Below the pieces are notes generated by a model, which saw only the letters and a list, made by a program, of their open reading frames with translations, was not told where the DNA came from and did not search any database. Positions 40,840 to 49,966 of a stretch of 64,000 nucleotides of DNA are shown piece by piece. Position numbers and translations under genes: made by a program. The DNA lies in assembly GCF_039908635.1 (NCBI RefSeq), contig NZ_CP150918.1:1054001-1118000 (forward strand), written 5' to 3'. Source of the DNA: Pseudomonas purpurea. Lineage in GTDB: Bacteria > Pseudomonadota > Gammaproteobacteria > Pseudomonadales > Pseudomonadaceae. Position 1 is the first letter of the stretch. The number at the start of each line of letters is the position of its first letter.

Positions 40840-41741
40840 TGCCTCTCGCCGAGATCCCGCTGTGCGTTTGGCGCAAACGCGGACAAGACTTTGTGTTTCA
40901 GGGCCAGGCCATCCGTTATTGGGTGGCGGGGCAGGGTGAGCCGTTGCTGTTGATCCATGGCTTTCCCACCGCCAGTTGGGATTGGCATTACCTGTGGCAA
41001 CCCTTGGCGCAACGGTATCGGGTGATCGCCTGCGACATGCTCGGTTTCGGCGATTCGGCCAAACCGCTGAACCATGCCTACAGCCTGCTGGAACAGGCGG
41101 ATCTGCAACAGGCATTGCTGGCTCATCTGGGCGTCGATCAACCGTTGCATCTGTTGGCTCACGATTACGGCGACAGTGTGGCCCAGGAATTACTGGCCCG
41201 GCACTACGAAGCGGGTGTCGAGATTGCCAGTTGTGTGTTCCTCAACGGTGGCTTGTTCCCCGAAACCCATCGCCCGGTATTGACCCAGAAACTGCTGCTC
41301 AGCCCATTGGGCTGGATGATCGGCCGGGCGTTCAGCCGTGAGGGGCTGGTGAAAAGCTTCCGGCAAATCTTCGGCCCGCACACCCGGCCGAGCGAGAGTG
41401 AACTGGATGATTTCTGGAGCCTGATCGACAGTCACCACGGCCCCCGGATCATGCACAAGTTGATCGGCTACATTCCCGAGCGTCGCGTACAGCGGGAGCG
41501 TTGGGTGAGTGCCATGCAGCGTGGCGATATTGCGCTGAGGGTGATCGATGGCGAGGTCGACCCGATTTCCGGCGGGCACATGGTCGAGCGGTATCGGCAG
41601 TTGATTCCTTCCCCCGACACCGTGCTGCTGCCGGGCATCGGTCACTACCCACAGATTGAAGCGCCGATGCAGGTGCTCACGCATTACCTGACGTTTCGCG
41701 ACGACCTGGTGTCTCCCCCGCGCAAGGCTGCCTGCTCCTGA
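40839..41741 (+). CDS. Alpha/beta hydrolase with aspartate nucleophile (epoxide hydrolase/dehalogenase type)
   Basis: The 300-residue protein has oxyanion motif HGFPT (about 40-44), nucleophile elbow LLAHDYGDS with Asp109, acid in VIDGEVDPIS and base in GIGHYPQ. An Asp nucleophile in HDYG resembles haloalkane dehalogenases, soluble epoxide hydrolases and the MEST group, not esterases. Substrate is unknown. It starts within the stop of the aldolase-like gene and is followed, after 132 bases, by an SDR gene. Confidence 0.82.
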   Translation: MPLAEIPLCVWRKRGQDFVFQGQAIRYWVAGQGEPLLLIHGFPTASWDWHYLWQPLAQRYRVIACDMLGFGDSAKPLNHAYSLLEQADLQQALLAHLGVDQPLHLLAHDYGDSVAQELLARHYEAGVEIASCVFLNGGLFPETHRPVLTQKLLLSPLGWMIGRAFSREGLVKSFRQIFGPHTRPSESELDDFWSLIDSHHGPRIMHKLIGYIPERRVQRERWVSAMQRGDIALRVIDGEVDPISGGHMVERYRQLIPSPDTVLLPGIGHYPQIEAPMQVLTHYLTFRDDLVSPPRKAACS

Positions 41742-41873
41742 CTCTCCCAAGTAAACGCCCTCATCATCCCGTCACCTTATTGCACGGCATTCAGCTTCGC
41801 CGCAGTTCATTGTGAGCCGCCGCGCGGTGCCTGACACTCGGGTTCCTTGCCCCTTGGCCCGCTGGAGTTCCCT

Positions 41874-42785
41874 ATGAATGAGTCTGTGCGCTTCGAAGAT
41901 AAAGTCGTGATCGTCACGGGAGCGGGCGGTGGCCTGGGGCGGGCCCATGCACTGTTGTTTGCCAGGCAGGGCGCCAAGGTGTTGGTCAACGACCTCGGCG
42001 GTTCGGCGCAAGGCGAAGGCGCCAATGCCTTTGCGGCAGACCGGGTGGTGACGGAAATCCGCGAGGCGGGCGGCACGGCGCAGGCCAACTACGACTCGGT
42101 CACCGACGGTGACAAACTGGTGCAGCATGCCCTTGATGCGTTTGGCCGCGTCGATGTGGTGGTCAATAACGCGGGCATTCTGCGGGACAAGACCTTCCAC
42201 AAAATGGACGACAGCGACTGGGACCTGGTTTATCGGATCCATGTTGAAGGTGCCTACAAAGTCACCCGCGCCGCCTGGCCGTACCTGCGTGAGCAAAACT
42301 ATGGCCGGGTGATCTTCACCGCATCGACCTCCGGCATTTATGGCAACTTCGGCCAGTCCAACTACGGCATGGCCAAACTCGGTCTGTACGGCCTGACCCG
42401 CACCTTGGCCATCGAAGGCCGCAAGCACAACATCCTGGTCAACGCGATTGCCCCCACCGGCGGCACGCGCATGACCGAAGGCCTGATTCCGCCGCAGGTG
42501 TTCGAACAACTGAAGCCGGAACTGGTCAGCCCGCTGGTGGTTTACCTGGCCAGCGAACAGTGCCAGGAAACCGCAGGCCTGTTCGAAGTCGGCGGCGGCT
42601 GGATGGGCAAAGTGCGCTGGGAGCGCAGCCTCGGTGCCGGATTCGATCCACGAACCGGATTTTCCCCGGAAGATGTCGCGGCGCATTGGCAGCAGATCTG
42701 CGACTTTGAAGGCGCAGCGCACCCCAGGGACAACATTGAAGCGCTGAAGGAAATGATGGGGAATCTGCAGAAGTATTCGCTTTGA
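41874..42785 (+). CDS. Short-chain dehydrogenase, MFE-2-like
   Basis: From MNESVRFEDKVVIVTGAGGG the 303-residue SDR has the cofactor motif TGAGGGLGRAH, NNAGILRDKTF, and the active site STSGIYGNFGQSNYGMAKLG (Ser, Tyr, Lys). The insert VLVNDLGGSAQGEG and the region FTASTSGIYGNFG are typical of the dehydrogenase part of peroxisomal MFE-2, suggesting a (3R)-hydroxyacyl-CoA dehydrogenase-like activity. CTGGAG supports this start. Cofactor and substrate are inferred. Confidence 0.85.
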   Translation: MNESVRFEDKVVIVTGAGGGLGRAHALLFARQGAKVLVNDLGGSAQGEGANAFAADRVVTEIREAGGTAQANYDSVTDGDKLVQHALDAFGRVDVVVNNAGILRDKTFHKMDDSDWDLVYRIHVEGAYKVTRAAWPYLREQNYGRVIFTASTSGIYGNFGQSNYGMAKLGLYGLTRTLAIEGRKHNILVNAIAPTGGTRMTEGLIPPQVFEQLKPELVSPLVVYLASEQCQETAGLFEVGGGWMGKVRWERSLGAGFDPRTGFSPEDVAAHWQQICDFEGAAHPRDNIEALKEMMGNLQKYSL

Positions 42786-42828
42786 GCGTCGCGCTTGGGT
42801 GTTGACCCTTTGCTTCATCAAGCGGCAT

Positions 42829-42856
42829 AAAAAAGGCCGCTGCAAACGCAGCGGCC
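42829..42856 (-). terminator. Intrinsic terminator on the minus strand
   Basis: GGCCGCTGC and GCAGCGGCC pair around a four-base loop. On the plus strand six A precede the stem, so on the minus strand it ends in a T run. It would end a minus-strand transcript from the iclR/hypothetical region. It is 44 bases after the SDR stop and may also act there weakly. Confidence 0.85.
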
Positions 42857-42893
42857 AAGGTAAGACGTTAGATCAAGGAGCTACCAATCAACG

Positions 42894-43124
42894 TCAGTGA
42901 ACACGGGGCGACGGATTGAAACGGGGTGGCCAATCAGTCTGGATTCCATTGCGCAGCGCACGGTCTGCGCTGGCACTTGCAGGGCGTTTGCCGTGAAAGC
43001 CCGGCAAGAATAAGGTCTTGTTCCCACAGGAAAAATAGCCAATCAAGACAATGACTTTTACAGCCTGAGCAACAGTGTGCCGGTCGGCGTGCCCAGTAAC
43101 GGTAGCAGGTGTTTTCGGGTTATC
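42894..43124 (-). CDS. Small hypothetical open frame
   Basis: The only candidate gene in the roughly 500 bases between the SDR and IclR genes is a 76-codon frame (MDNPKTPATVTGHADRHTVA) with a short hydrophobic stretch (VKVIVLIGYF). The minus-strand terminator at 42829-42856 is in the right place to end it. The SD (GCGAG) is weak and I recognise no family. It may be non-coding. From 43125 to 43281 I see nothing supportable. Confidence 0.3.
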   Translation of the reverse strand, partial: DNPKTPATVTGHADRHTVAQAVKVIVLIGYFSCGNKTLFLPGFHGKRPASASADRALRNGIQTDWPPRFNPSPRVH

Positions 43125-43281
43125 CATCTCGCGTATCAACCGCCATCCAGCCAGCGCGTTTGCGCTTGTTGTTTCGCGCAGACGCGGGCTCGGGCGGCAT
43201 GACTTGAGCGCTGTCGGCTGCGAGGCCGCGATGACGGGAGCGCGTCAGTGGCGCGTCGAAAGGGCGGCGTTGGTGATCAGA

Positions 43282-44076
43282 TCACGCGCAGGGAGCGCCT
43301 GTATCAAACCCCATCCGCCAACTCACGGCCCGTGTCGCCGCCAGCAATCGCTGGGCCGCAGGGCCGTTCTCGTCGGCGTGGAACAGCGAGGTCGGCCCGA
43401 CGATGGTCAGCACTGCGGCGACATTACCGACGGCGTTGAACACCGGCGCTGACAGCGCGTCCACACCCGGCATCAACAAGCCATGCACGTGGTGCAGGCC
43501 ACGTGTGCGGATTTGTTCGCACATTGCGGCATACGCCTGGTCATCGGCCAGCGCATGGGACGCGCTCGCCTGGATCTCCCTTTCGCGTAGTTCGATGGTT
43601 TCGCGGCTTGGCAAAAATGCGCTGAACACCAGCCCGGTCGATGAACTGAGCAGCGGCAACACCGACCCCAGTTGTGTCACCACCGTCACGGCCCGCACGG
43701 CGGGTTCGATATGCACCACGGTCGCGCCCTGATTGCCCCACACCGCCAGGAAGCAGGTTTCATTCAACTCGTCGCGCAACTCCGCCAAGGGCAGGGCGGC
43801 GACTTTCAGCACGTCCATACTGTTGAGCGCAGCGAGCCCCACGCGCAGAGCTTCGCGGCCCAGGCCGTAATGGTTGGTGGCGGTGTTCTGTTCGGCAAAA
43901 CCGCTGGCGATCAGCGCCTGCAAATAGCGGTGAACCTTGCTCGCCGGCATCTGCACGTGTTCGGCCAACCGTGACAAGGACGTCGACGGCGATAACTCGG
44001 CCAGCGCCTTGAGGATGTCCGTGCCGACCTCGGCCGAGCGGACTTTCTGTTTACCGTTGCTGTCGCTGGTTGCCAT
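43282..44076 (-). CDS. hmgR: IclR-family regulator of homogentisate genes (HmgR-like)
   Basis: The 264-residue protein has an IclR winged HTH (about 12-72, LSRLAEHVQMPASKVHRYL) and a GAF-like effector domain (VFSAFLPSRET, GVDALSAPVFN). In P. putida HmgR represses the hmgABC genes and is relieved by homogentisate. It is divergent from hmgA, with a palindromic site between, so the assignment is by family and position. The gap is 163 bases. Confidence 0.9.
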   Translation of the reverse strand: MATSDSNGKQKVRSAEVGTDILKALAELSPSTSLSRLAEHVQMPASKVHRYLQALIASGFAEQNTATNHYGLGREALRVGLAALNSMDVLKVAALPLAELRDELNETCFLAVWGNQGATVVHIEPAVRAVTVVTQLGSVLPLLSSSTGLVFSAFLPSRETIELREREIQASASHALADDQAYAAMCEQIRTRGLHHVHGLLMPGVDALSAPVFNAVGNVAAVLTIVGPTSLFHADENGPAAQRLLAATRAVSWRMGFDTGAPCA

Positions 44077-44137
44077 GGTTCAGTCATATCGGGAGATGAA
44101 TGGGCGCCTTTATAGCTTGACGGTCAATACCAATCAA

Positions 44138-44163
44138 ATTACGTTATGCGTAATCGAATTACG
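44138..44163. promoter_or_regulatory. Candidate HmgR operator
   Basis: Three half-sites lie in a row: ATTACG (44138-44143), CGTAAT (44149-44154) and ATTACG (44158-44163). The right pair forms a palindrome CGTAAT-N3-ATTACG, which resembles the TCGTAAT/ATTACGA operator reported for HmgR in P. putida. The left pair adds an opposed palindrome with a five-base gap. The position between hmgR and hmgA fits control of both. Confidence 0.7.
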
Positions 44164-44239
44164 ATAAAAATAACCCGGGCGTGCCGAGACTTTCGAAAGG
44201 GAGCCGTGGCCACGGCCTACTCCCTGTTCAGGAGGCTCC

Positions 44240-45544
44240 ATGAACCTCGATTCAACGGCGCCCGAGCTGGCTTATCAGTCAGGCTTTGGCAACGAATTCA
44301 GCAGTGAAGCGTTGCCCGGCGCACTGCCCGTCGGCCAGAACTCCCCGCAAAAAGCCCCTTACGGTCTCTACACTGAACTGTTCTCCGGCACTGCGTTCAC
44401 CATGGTCCGCAGTGAAGCGCGGCGCACCTGGATGTACCGCATCCAGCCATCGGCCAACCACCCGGCGTTCGTCAAGCTTGAGCGACAACTGGCCGGCGGC
44501 CCGCTGGGTGACGTAACGCCCAACCGCCTGCGCTGGAACCCGCTGGACATTCCTGCCGAGCCGACCGATTTCATCGACGGTCTGGTGAGCATGGCCGCCA
44601 ACTCGGGCTCGGAAAAACCGGCCGGAATCAGCATTTATCACTACCGCGCCAATCGCTCGATGGAGCGGGTGTTCTTCAACGCCGACGGCGAACTGTTGCT
44701 GGTGCCGGAACTGGGGCGTTTGCGCATCGCCACCGAGTTGGGCGTGCTGGACCTTGAGCCGCTGGAAATCGCAGTGTTGCCGCGTGGTTTGAAGTTTCGC
44801 GTCGAGCTGCTCGACCCGCAGGCTCGCGGCTACATCGCCGAGAACCATGGCGCGCCGCTGCGCCTGCCGGACCTCGGGCCGATCGGCAGCAATGGCCTGG
44901 CCAATCCTCGGGACTTCCTGACCCCGGTCGCCCATTACGAAAACCTTGCACAACCGACCACCCTGGTGCAGAAATTCCTCGGTGAGTTGTGGGGCTGCGA
45001 GCTCGATCATTCGCCGCTGAACGTGGTCGCCTGGCACGGCAACAATGTGCCGTACAAATATGACCTGCGTCGTTTCAACACCATCGGCACCGTCAGCTAC
45101 GATCACCCGGACCCGTCGATCTTCACCGTGTTGACGTCGCCGACCAGCGTTCATGGCCTGGCCAACCTCGATTTCGTGATCTTCCCGCCACGCTGGATGG
45201 TCGCCGAAAACACCTTCCGTCCACCGTGGTTCCACCGCAACCTGATGAACGAATTCATGGGCCTGATCCAGGGCGCCTACGACGCCAAGGCCGAAGGTTT
45301 CCTGCCGGGCGGCGCGTCGCTGCACAGCTGCATGAGCGCCCACGGGCCGGACGGCGAGACCTGCACCAAGGCCATCAACGTCGAACTCGCCCCGGCGAAG
45401 ATCGACAACACCATGGCGTTCATGTTCGAAACCAGCCAGGTCCTGCGCCCGAGCCGTTTCGCCCTGGATTGCCCGCAATTGCAAAACAATTACGATGCTT
45501 GCTGGGCCTCGCTGCCCGCCACTTTCAACCCGAACCGGAGATAA
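44240..45544 (+). CDS. hmgA: Homogentisate 1,2-dioxygenase
   Basis: HmgA opens the ring of homogentisate to maleylacetoacetate with Fe(II) and O2 in tyrosine and phenylalanine catabolism. The 434-residue protein is full length. It has [19 protein letters not shown] at the start, iron-ligand-bearing regions such as [20 protein letters not shown] and [11 protein letters not shown], and [20 protein letters not shown] precedes the ATG. It leads hmgA-hmgB-hmgC and lies beside a divergent regulator. Confidence 0.98.
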   Translation: MNLDSTAPELAYQSGFGNEFSSEALPGALPVGQNSPQKAPYGLYTELFSGTAFTMVRSEARRTWMYRIQPSANHPAFVKLERQLAGGPLGDVTPNRLRWNPLDIPAEPTDFIDGLVSMAANSGSEKPAGISIYHYRANRSMERVFFNADGELLLVPELGRLRIATELGVLDLEPLEIAVLPRGLKFRVELLDPQARGYIAENHGAPLRLPDLGPIGSNGLANPRDFLTPVAHYENLAQPTTLVQKFLGELWGCELDHSPLNVVAWHGNNVPYKYDLRRFNTIGTVSYDHPDPSIFTVLTSPTSVHGLANLDFVIFPPRWMVAENTFRPPWFHRNLMNEFMGLIQGAYDAKAEGFLPGGASLHSCMSAHGPDGETCTKAINVELAPAKIDNTMAFMFETSQVLRPSRFALDCPQLQNNYDACWASLPATFNPNRR

Positions 45545-45547
45545 CCC

Positions 45548-46852
45548 ATGACTCAGACCACCCCCACTCGCAGTTGGGTGACCTCCGCCAACGGCCACGC
45601 TGATTTCCCGCTGCAAAACCTGCCGCTGGGCGTGTTCAGCACCAAGGGTTCGGTACCACGCAGCGGTGTCGCCATCGGCGAGCACATTTTCGATCTGGAA
45701 GCGGCGCTGGATGTCGGCTTGTTTGACGGTGCCGCACGCGCCGCCGTCGAAGCCACCCGTGGCGGTCAGTTGAACGCCTTTTTCGACCTCGGCCGTGGTG
45801 CCCGCGTGGCGCTGCGCGAACGTCTGCTGGAACTGCTCGCCGAAGGCAGCACCCTGCACGGCAAGATCGAAGCCCAAGGCGCGAGACTGCTGCCGCTGGC
45901 GGCGGATTGCGTGATGCACCTGCCAGCGAAAATCAACGATTACACCGACTTCTACGTCGGCATCGAGCACGCACAGAACGTCGGCAAACTGTTCCGCCCG
46001 GATAACCCGCTGCTGCCGAACTACAAGCACGTGCCGATTGGCTACCACGGTCGCGCGTCGACCATCCGCCCATCCGGCACCGACGTGCGTCGTCCGAAAG
46101 GCCAGACCCTGCCAGCCGGCCAGACCGAACCGACCTTTGGTCCTTGTGCCCGTCTGGACTACGAACTGGAACTGGGGATCTGGATCGGCCAGGGCAATGA
46201 CATGGGCGATTCGATTGCCATCGGCGACGCCGCCGAGCACATCGCCGGTTTCTGCCTGCTCAACGACTGGTCGGCGCGCGACATCCAGGCCTGGGAATAC
46301 CAGCCACTGGGTCCGTTCCTGTCGAAAAGCTTCATCACCAGCATCTCGCCGTGGGTCGTCACCGCTGAAGCTCTGGAGCCGTTCCGCCGTGCCCAGCCGG
46401 CGCGCCCGGAAGGTGATCCGCAGCCGCTGCCATACCTGTTCGACAAACGCGATCAGGCTGCTGGCGCGTTCGACATCGAACTGGAAGTGCTGCTGCTCAC
46501 CGAAACCATGCGCGAGCAAAACCTGCCGGCGCATCGCCTTACCTTGAGCAACACCCGCCACATGTACTGGACCGTGGCGCAAATGGTCGCGCACCACAGC
46601 GTCAACGGTTGCCAGTTGCAGGCCGGTGACCTGTTCGGTTCGGGCACTTTGTCCGGCCCTGAAAACGGTCAGTTCGGCAGCCTGCTGGAAATCACCGAAG
46701 GCGGTAAGAAGCCGATCGAGCTGGCGTCGGGCGAGGTGCGCAAGTTCCTTGAAGACGGCGACGAAATCATCCTGCGGGCCCGCTGCAACCGTGAAGGTTT
46801 TACCTCCATCGGTTTTGGCGAATGCCGCGGCAAGATCCTGCCCGCACGCTGA
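45548..46852 (+). CDS. hmgB: Fumarylacetoacetase
   Basis: This enzyme hydrolyses fumarylacetoacetate to fumarate and acetoacetate, the last step of tyrosine breakdown. The 434-residue protein has the active-site region DFYVGIEHAQNVGKLFR, YHGRAS and the catalytic segment LNDWSARDIQAWEYQPLGP, GSGTLSGPENGQFGSLLE. It begins three bases after the hmgA stop and is followed by maiA. Gene symbol follows the Pseudomonas hmgB convention (fahA elsewhere). Confidence 0.97.
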   Translation: MTQTTPTRSWVTSANGHADFPLQNLPLGVFSTKGSVPRSGVAIGEHIFDLEAALDVGLFDGAARAAVEATRGGQLNAFFDLGRGARVALRERLLELLAEGSTLHGKIEAQGARLLPLAADCVMHLPAKINDYTDFYVGIEHAQNVGKLFRPDNPLLPNYKHVPIGYHGRASTIRPSGTDVRRPKGQTLPAGQTEPTFGPCARLDYELELGIWIGQGNDMGDSIAIGDAAEHIAGFCLLNDWSARDIQAWEYQPLGPFLSKSFITSISPWVVTAEALEPFRRAQPARPEGDPQPLPYLFDKRDQAAGAFDIELEVLLLTETMREQNLPAHRLTLSNTRHMYWTVAQMVAHHSVNGCQLQAGDLFGSGTLSGPENGQFGSLLEITEGGKKPIELASGEVRKFLEDGDEIILRARCNREGFTSIGFGECRGKILPAR

Positions 46853-46864
46853 GAGGTTCAGGCC

Positions 46865-47500
46865 ATGGAACTCTTTACCTATTACCGTTCGACCTCGTCC
46901 TTTCGGGTGCGCATTGCCCTGGCACTCAAAGGGCTGGACTACCAGGCGCTGCCGATCAACCTGATCGCGGCGCAAGGTGGCGAGCACAAGCAACCGGCCT
47001 ATTTGCAGATCAACCCGCAAGGCCGGGTGCCGGCCTTGCGCACCGATGACGGTGATCTGTTGATCCAGTCCCCGGCGATCATCGAGTACCTGGAAGAACG
47101 TTATCCACAGGTGCCGCTGTTGTCCAAGGACCTCGCCAAACGTGCGCACGAGCGCGCGGTGGCGGCGTTGATCGGTTGCGACATCCATCCGCTGCACAAC
47201 GTCAGCGTGCTCAATCAGCTACGCCAACTCGGTCACGACGAGCCGCAGGTGGTGCAGTGGATCGGTCACTGGGTCACTCAGGGACTGGCGACGGTGGAGC
47301 AGTTGATTGGCGATGAGGGTTACTGCTTTGGCAGCGCGCCGGGGTTGGCGGATGTGTATCTGATCCCGCAGCTGTATGCGGCCGAGCGCTTCAATATTTC
47401 CCTTGACGCGTACCCTCGCATTCGCCGCGTGACCGCGTTGGCGACGCAGCACCCGGCGTTCATCAAGGCCCACCCGGGGAACCAGCCCGACACTCCCTGA
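46865..47500 (+). CDS. hmgC: Maleylacetoacetate isomerase (GST family)
   Basis: The isomerase converts maleylacetoacetate to fumarylacetoacetate with glutathione. The 211-residue zeta-class GST-like protein has the active-site motif YYRSTSSFRVRIALALKGL with the Ser-Ser-x-x-R pattern, and INPQGRVPALRTDDGDLL. It follows hmgB by 12 bases and completes the catabolic set (also called maiA). A REP pair is downstream. Confidence 0.96.
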   Translation: MELFTYYRSTSSFRVRIALALKGLDYQALPINLIAAQGGEHKQPAYLQINPQGRVPALRTDDGDLLIQSPAIIEYLEERYPQVPLLSKDLAKRAHERAVAALIGCDIHPLHNVSVLNQLRQLGHDEPQVVQWIGHWVTQGLATVEQLIGDEGYCFGSAPGLADVYLIPQLYAAERFNISLDAYPRIRRVTALATQHPAFIKAHPGNQPDTP

Positions 47501-47520
47501 AGAAGAATACTGACTGCTTG

Positions 47521-47625
47521 TGTGGCGAGGGAGCTTGCTCCCGCTGGACTGTGCAGCAGTCCCATTCTTTTAGTTAGAGAGTGGGGCCGCTTTGCGGCCC
47601 AGCGGGAGCAAGCTCCCTCGCCACA
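47521..47625. repeat. REP-like inverted pair, second sequence type
   Basis: TGTGGCGAGGGAGCTTGCTC (from 47521) and GAGCAAGCTCCCTCGCCACA (to 47625) are opposed arms of a different REP family (CGAGGGAGC instead of GGGAGCGGGC), with an inner CCGCTGG/CCAGCGG extension. They lie between hmgC and the transporter gene. Confidence 0.9.
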
Positions 47626-47693
47626 AGTGATCATTTTGAATCATGGGCATCACAGCGTTCAACCGACCATAAAAACAAAAAAGGTACCTTGCG

Positions 47694-49064
47694 ATGCACA
47701 ATCAGATTGCCAGCTTTCGGGCGGCACTCGACGCCCGTCCGGTGTCGCGTTATCAGTGGTTGCTCCTTTTACTCCTGGCGTTGTTGCTGGTGACTGACGG
47801 CTACGACGCGCAGGTGTTGGGTTATGTGGTACCCGCGCTGGCGCAGGATTGGGGGCTTGAGAAATCTGCGTTCGGCCCGGTGTTCAGTGCCAATCTGCTC
47901 GGTCTGACCCTTGGATCATTGGCCGTCACGCCGTTGGCTGACCGCTTTGGCGTGCGGCGCATTCTGCTGGGCTGCGTGCTGATCTACGCCAGCCTGACGG
48001 TGCTGATGGTGTTCGCCGATTCCCTGAACACGCTGATGGCTGCGCGGTTTATCTGTGGCATTGGCATGGGCGGGGCGATGCCCAGCGCCATGGCGTTGAT
48101 GTCCGAGTACTCGCCGCCGCGTCTGCGCACGCTGATGGTCACGCTCGCGGCCTGCGGCTTCTCGTTTGGCGGCGCGGCCGGGGGCTTTGTCGCCGCAGGG
48201 TTTATCGACAGCTTTGGCTGGCAAGCGGTGTTCCTCGCGGGCGGCGTCACGCCGTTGCTGCTGTTCCCGTTTCTGGTCTGGTTCCTGCCTGAATCCCTGC
48301 CGCGTTTGCTGCGTGACCCGGCGCCTTACGCACGCTTGCGCAACGTCACGGCGCGCATGCTGCCGGACTGGCAGCCACCCCTGGCCTCGGCGCAACAGAA
48401 TGCGCAGGAGCAGGGCAGCAAACTGACGGTGATCGAACTGTTTCGCCACGGTTATGCACGCCCGACTCTGCTGATCTGGTCGACCTTTTTCGTCAGCCTG
48501 ATCCTGCTGTACTTCATGATCAGCTGGTTGCCCACGTTGTTGCTCGAAAGCGGCCTGACGCTCAACGAAGCCAACCTCGTGACCTCGATGTTCCTGTTTG
48601 CCGGCACCCTCGGCGCGATTGGCATGGCCTGGTTTGCCGACCGTCTCAAGCGCAAGGTGTGCCTGTTGTCGGCAGTACTCACGGCGGCGGCGCTGTGCAC
48701 GATTCTGCTGGGCTTGAACCACGACAATCCGCGTTACCTGGTGGCGTTCGTGTTTGCCGCAGGGTTCTGCATCATCGGCGGTCAACTGACCCTCAATGCG
48801 TTTGCCAGCAACTTCTATCCGGCCCACGTCCGCGCCACAGGCACCGGATGGGCGTTGGGGGTTGGCCGGTTCGGTTCGATCCTCGGGCCGTTGTTTGGCG
48901 GCATGCTGCTGGCGATGCACATCCCGGTGCAGCAGATTTTCTTCTTCTGCGCGATCCCGGCCGTGATCGCCGCGTTGCTGATCATTCAGGTGCGTTCGCC
49001 GGTGGACGTTGCAGGCGTTACACCCGATGCCCGCAAGGACCTGGGCGCAACGGCCAAATCCTGA
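47694..49064 (+). CDS. MFS transporter, aromatic acid:H+ symporter (AAHS) type
   Basis: The 456-residue protein has about twelve hydrophobic segments. The first helix carries the DGYDAQVLGYVVP motif of AAHS members such as PcaK and BenK, and the loop 2-3 motif is PLADRFGVRR. It is near the hmg genes and could carry an aromatic acid related to tyrosine or benzoate-type metabolism. The substrate is inferred from family only. The gap from hmgC contains a REP pair and probably a separate promoter. Confidence 0.85.
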   Translation: MHNQIASFRAALDARPVSRYQWLLLLLLALLLVTDGYDAQVLGYVVPALAQDWGLEKSAFGPVFSANLLGLTLGSLAVTPLADRFGVRRILLGCVLIYASLTVLMVFADSLNTLMAARFICGIGMGGAMPSAMALMSEYSPPRLRTLMVTLAACGFSFGGAAGGFVAAGFIDSFGWQAVFLAGGVTPLLLFPFLVWFLPESLPRLLRDPAPYARLRNVTARMLPDWQPPLASAQQNAQEQGSKLTVIELFRHGYARPTLLIWSTFFVSLILLYFMISWLPTLLLESGLTLNEANLVTSMFLFAGTLGAIGMAWFADRLKRKVCLLSAVLTAAALCTILLGLNHDNPRYLVAFVFAAGFCIIGGQLTLNAFASNFYPAHVRATGTGWALGVGRFGSILGPLFGGMLLAMHIPVQQIFFFCAIPAVIAALLIIQVRSPVDVAGVTPDARKDLGATAKS

Positions 49065-49085
49065 CGCACCTCGATCCTGGCCCCG

Positions 49086-49910
49086 TCAGCGGGCGCGGGC
49101 CTGGATCAGGCGCAACCCCCAGCCGGTCGCATAGCAGCCATCCGGTTGTTCCAGGCGGGTGATCGACGCCTTGAAGCGCCCTTCCAATTGCACTCTGGCG
49201 GCCGGGGTCAACCGGTCGATGTCGTAGGTTTCGCTGAGTGAACCCCAGAGCTCGGCGAAGTCCGGGTGCCACGCCACGTCGATGTCTTCAAACGTCACGT
49301 CGTCGAAGTTCTTGCTGAACAGTTCCTGCCAACCGGTTTCGGTGCGCATGCGTGGATCGCCCATCGGCAAATGCGCCAGTGCATCCTGCGTGGCGACTTG
49401 GCGAAACACCTGCAGATACGCTTCGCCCAACGGCCCCATTAAAAAACCACGACCGACGATGGCCGCGACCTTGCCGTCCTTGCGCAGCACGCGGTGGACT
49501 TCACCGAGCACCTGTTCGATGTCATCCATCAACATCAGCGCCAGATGCGACACCACCACGTCGACACTGGCGGTGGCAATCGACAAGGCCTGGGCGCGTT
49601 CCTTGAGCAGGCGAACATCGGCCGGCAGGATGGAGCGCGCCACGTCCAGTTCGGCCTGGCTCATGTCCACGCCGATCAGGTTGAGCCTGTCGGGATAGCG
49701 TTCGCCAAGCAGCTTGAGCAGGTAACCGTTGCCGCAGGCCAGGTCCAGTACGGTCAAGGGTGCGGCCTGGGTGGCGAGGGTGGCTGCCAGCGCGGCATAG
49801 GACGACTCATGGCGGTCGCTGCGCAAATGGGCGAACGCCGCGCTGGTAGTGCCTGGCTGGCGTTGATGGAAATCTTCGAGGAAACGTTCAGCAGGTGATA
49901 GGGCGTTCAT
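49086..49910 (-). CDS. Class I SAM-dependent methyltransferase
   Basis: From MNALSPAERFLEDFHQRQ the protein has 274 residues. The SAM-binding motif I is VLDLACGNGYLLKLLGE, followed by GVDMSQAEL and DVVVSHLALMLMDD. This is a general small-molecule methyltransferase fold; the acceptor is unknown. A GAGG six bases upstream supports the ATG at 49910 over the in-frame start at 49925. It is downstream of the SirB1-like gene on the same strand. Confidence 0.82.
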   Translation of the reverse strand: MNALSPAERFLEDFHQRQPGTTSAAFAHLRSDRHESSYAALAATLATQAAPLTVLDLACGNGYLLKLLGERYPDRLNLIGVDMSQAELDVARSILPADVRLLKERAQALSIATASVDVVVSHLALMLMDDIEQVLGEVHRVLRKDGKVAAIVGRGFLMGPLGEAYLQVFRQVATQDALAHLPMGDPRMRTETGWQELFSKNFDDVTFEDIDVAWHPDFAELWGSLSETYDIDRLTPAARVQLEGRFKASITRLEQPDGCYATGWGLRLIQARAR

Positions 49911-49966
49911 GACAGCCTCATCCATGGTGGCGCAAAAGGTTGAGCGTGAGTGGAGCACTTGAGGCG

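Noticed and set aside
42786..43281. Plus-strand gene in the gap between the SDR and IclR genes
   Set aside because: Plus-strand frames have no Shine-Dalgarno and no recognisable domain; only a weak minus-strand frame with a terminator is kept.
44279..47197. A 972-codon open frame on the minus strand over the hmg genes
   Set aside because: It lies entirely opposite hmgA, hmgB and hmgC, all clearly real, and its composition is typical of antisense shadows.
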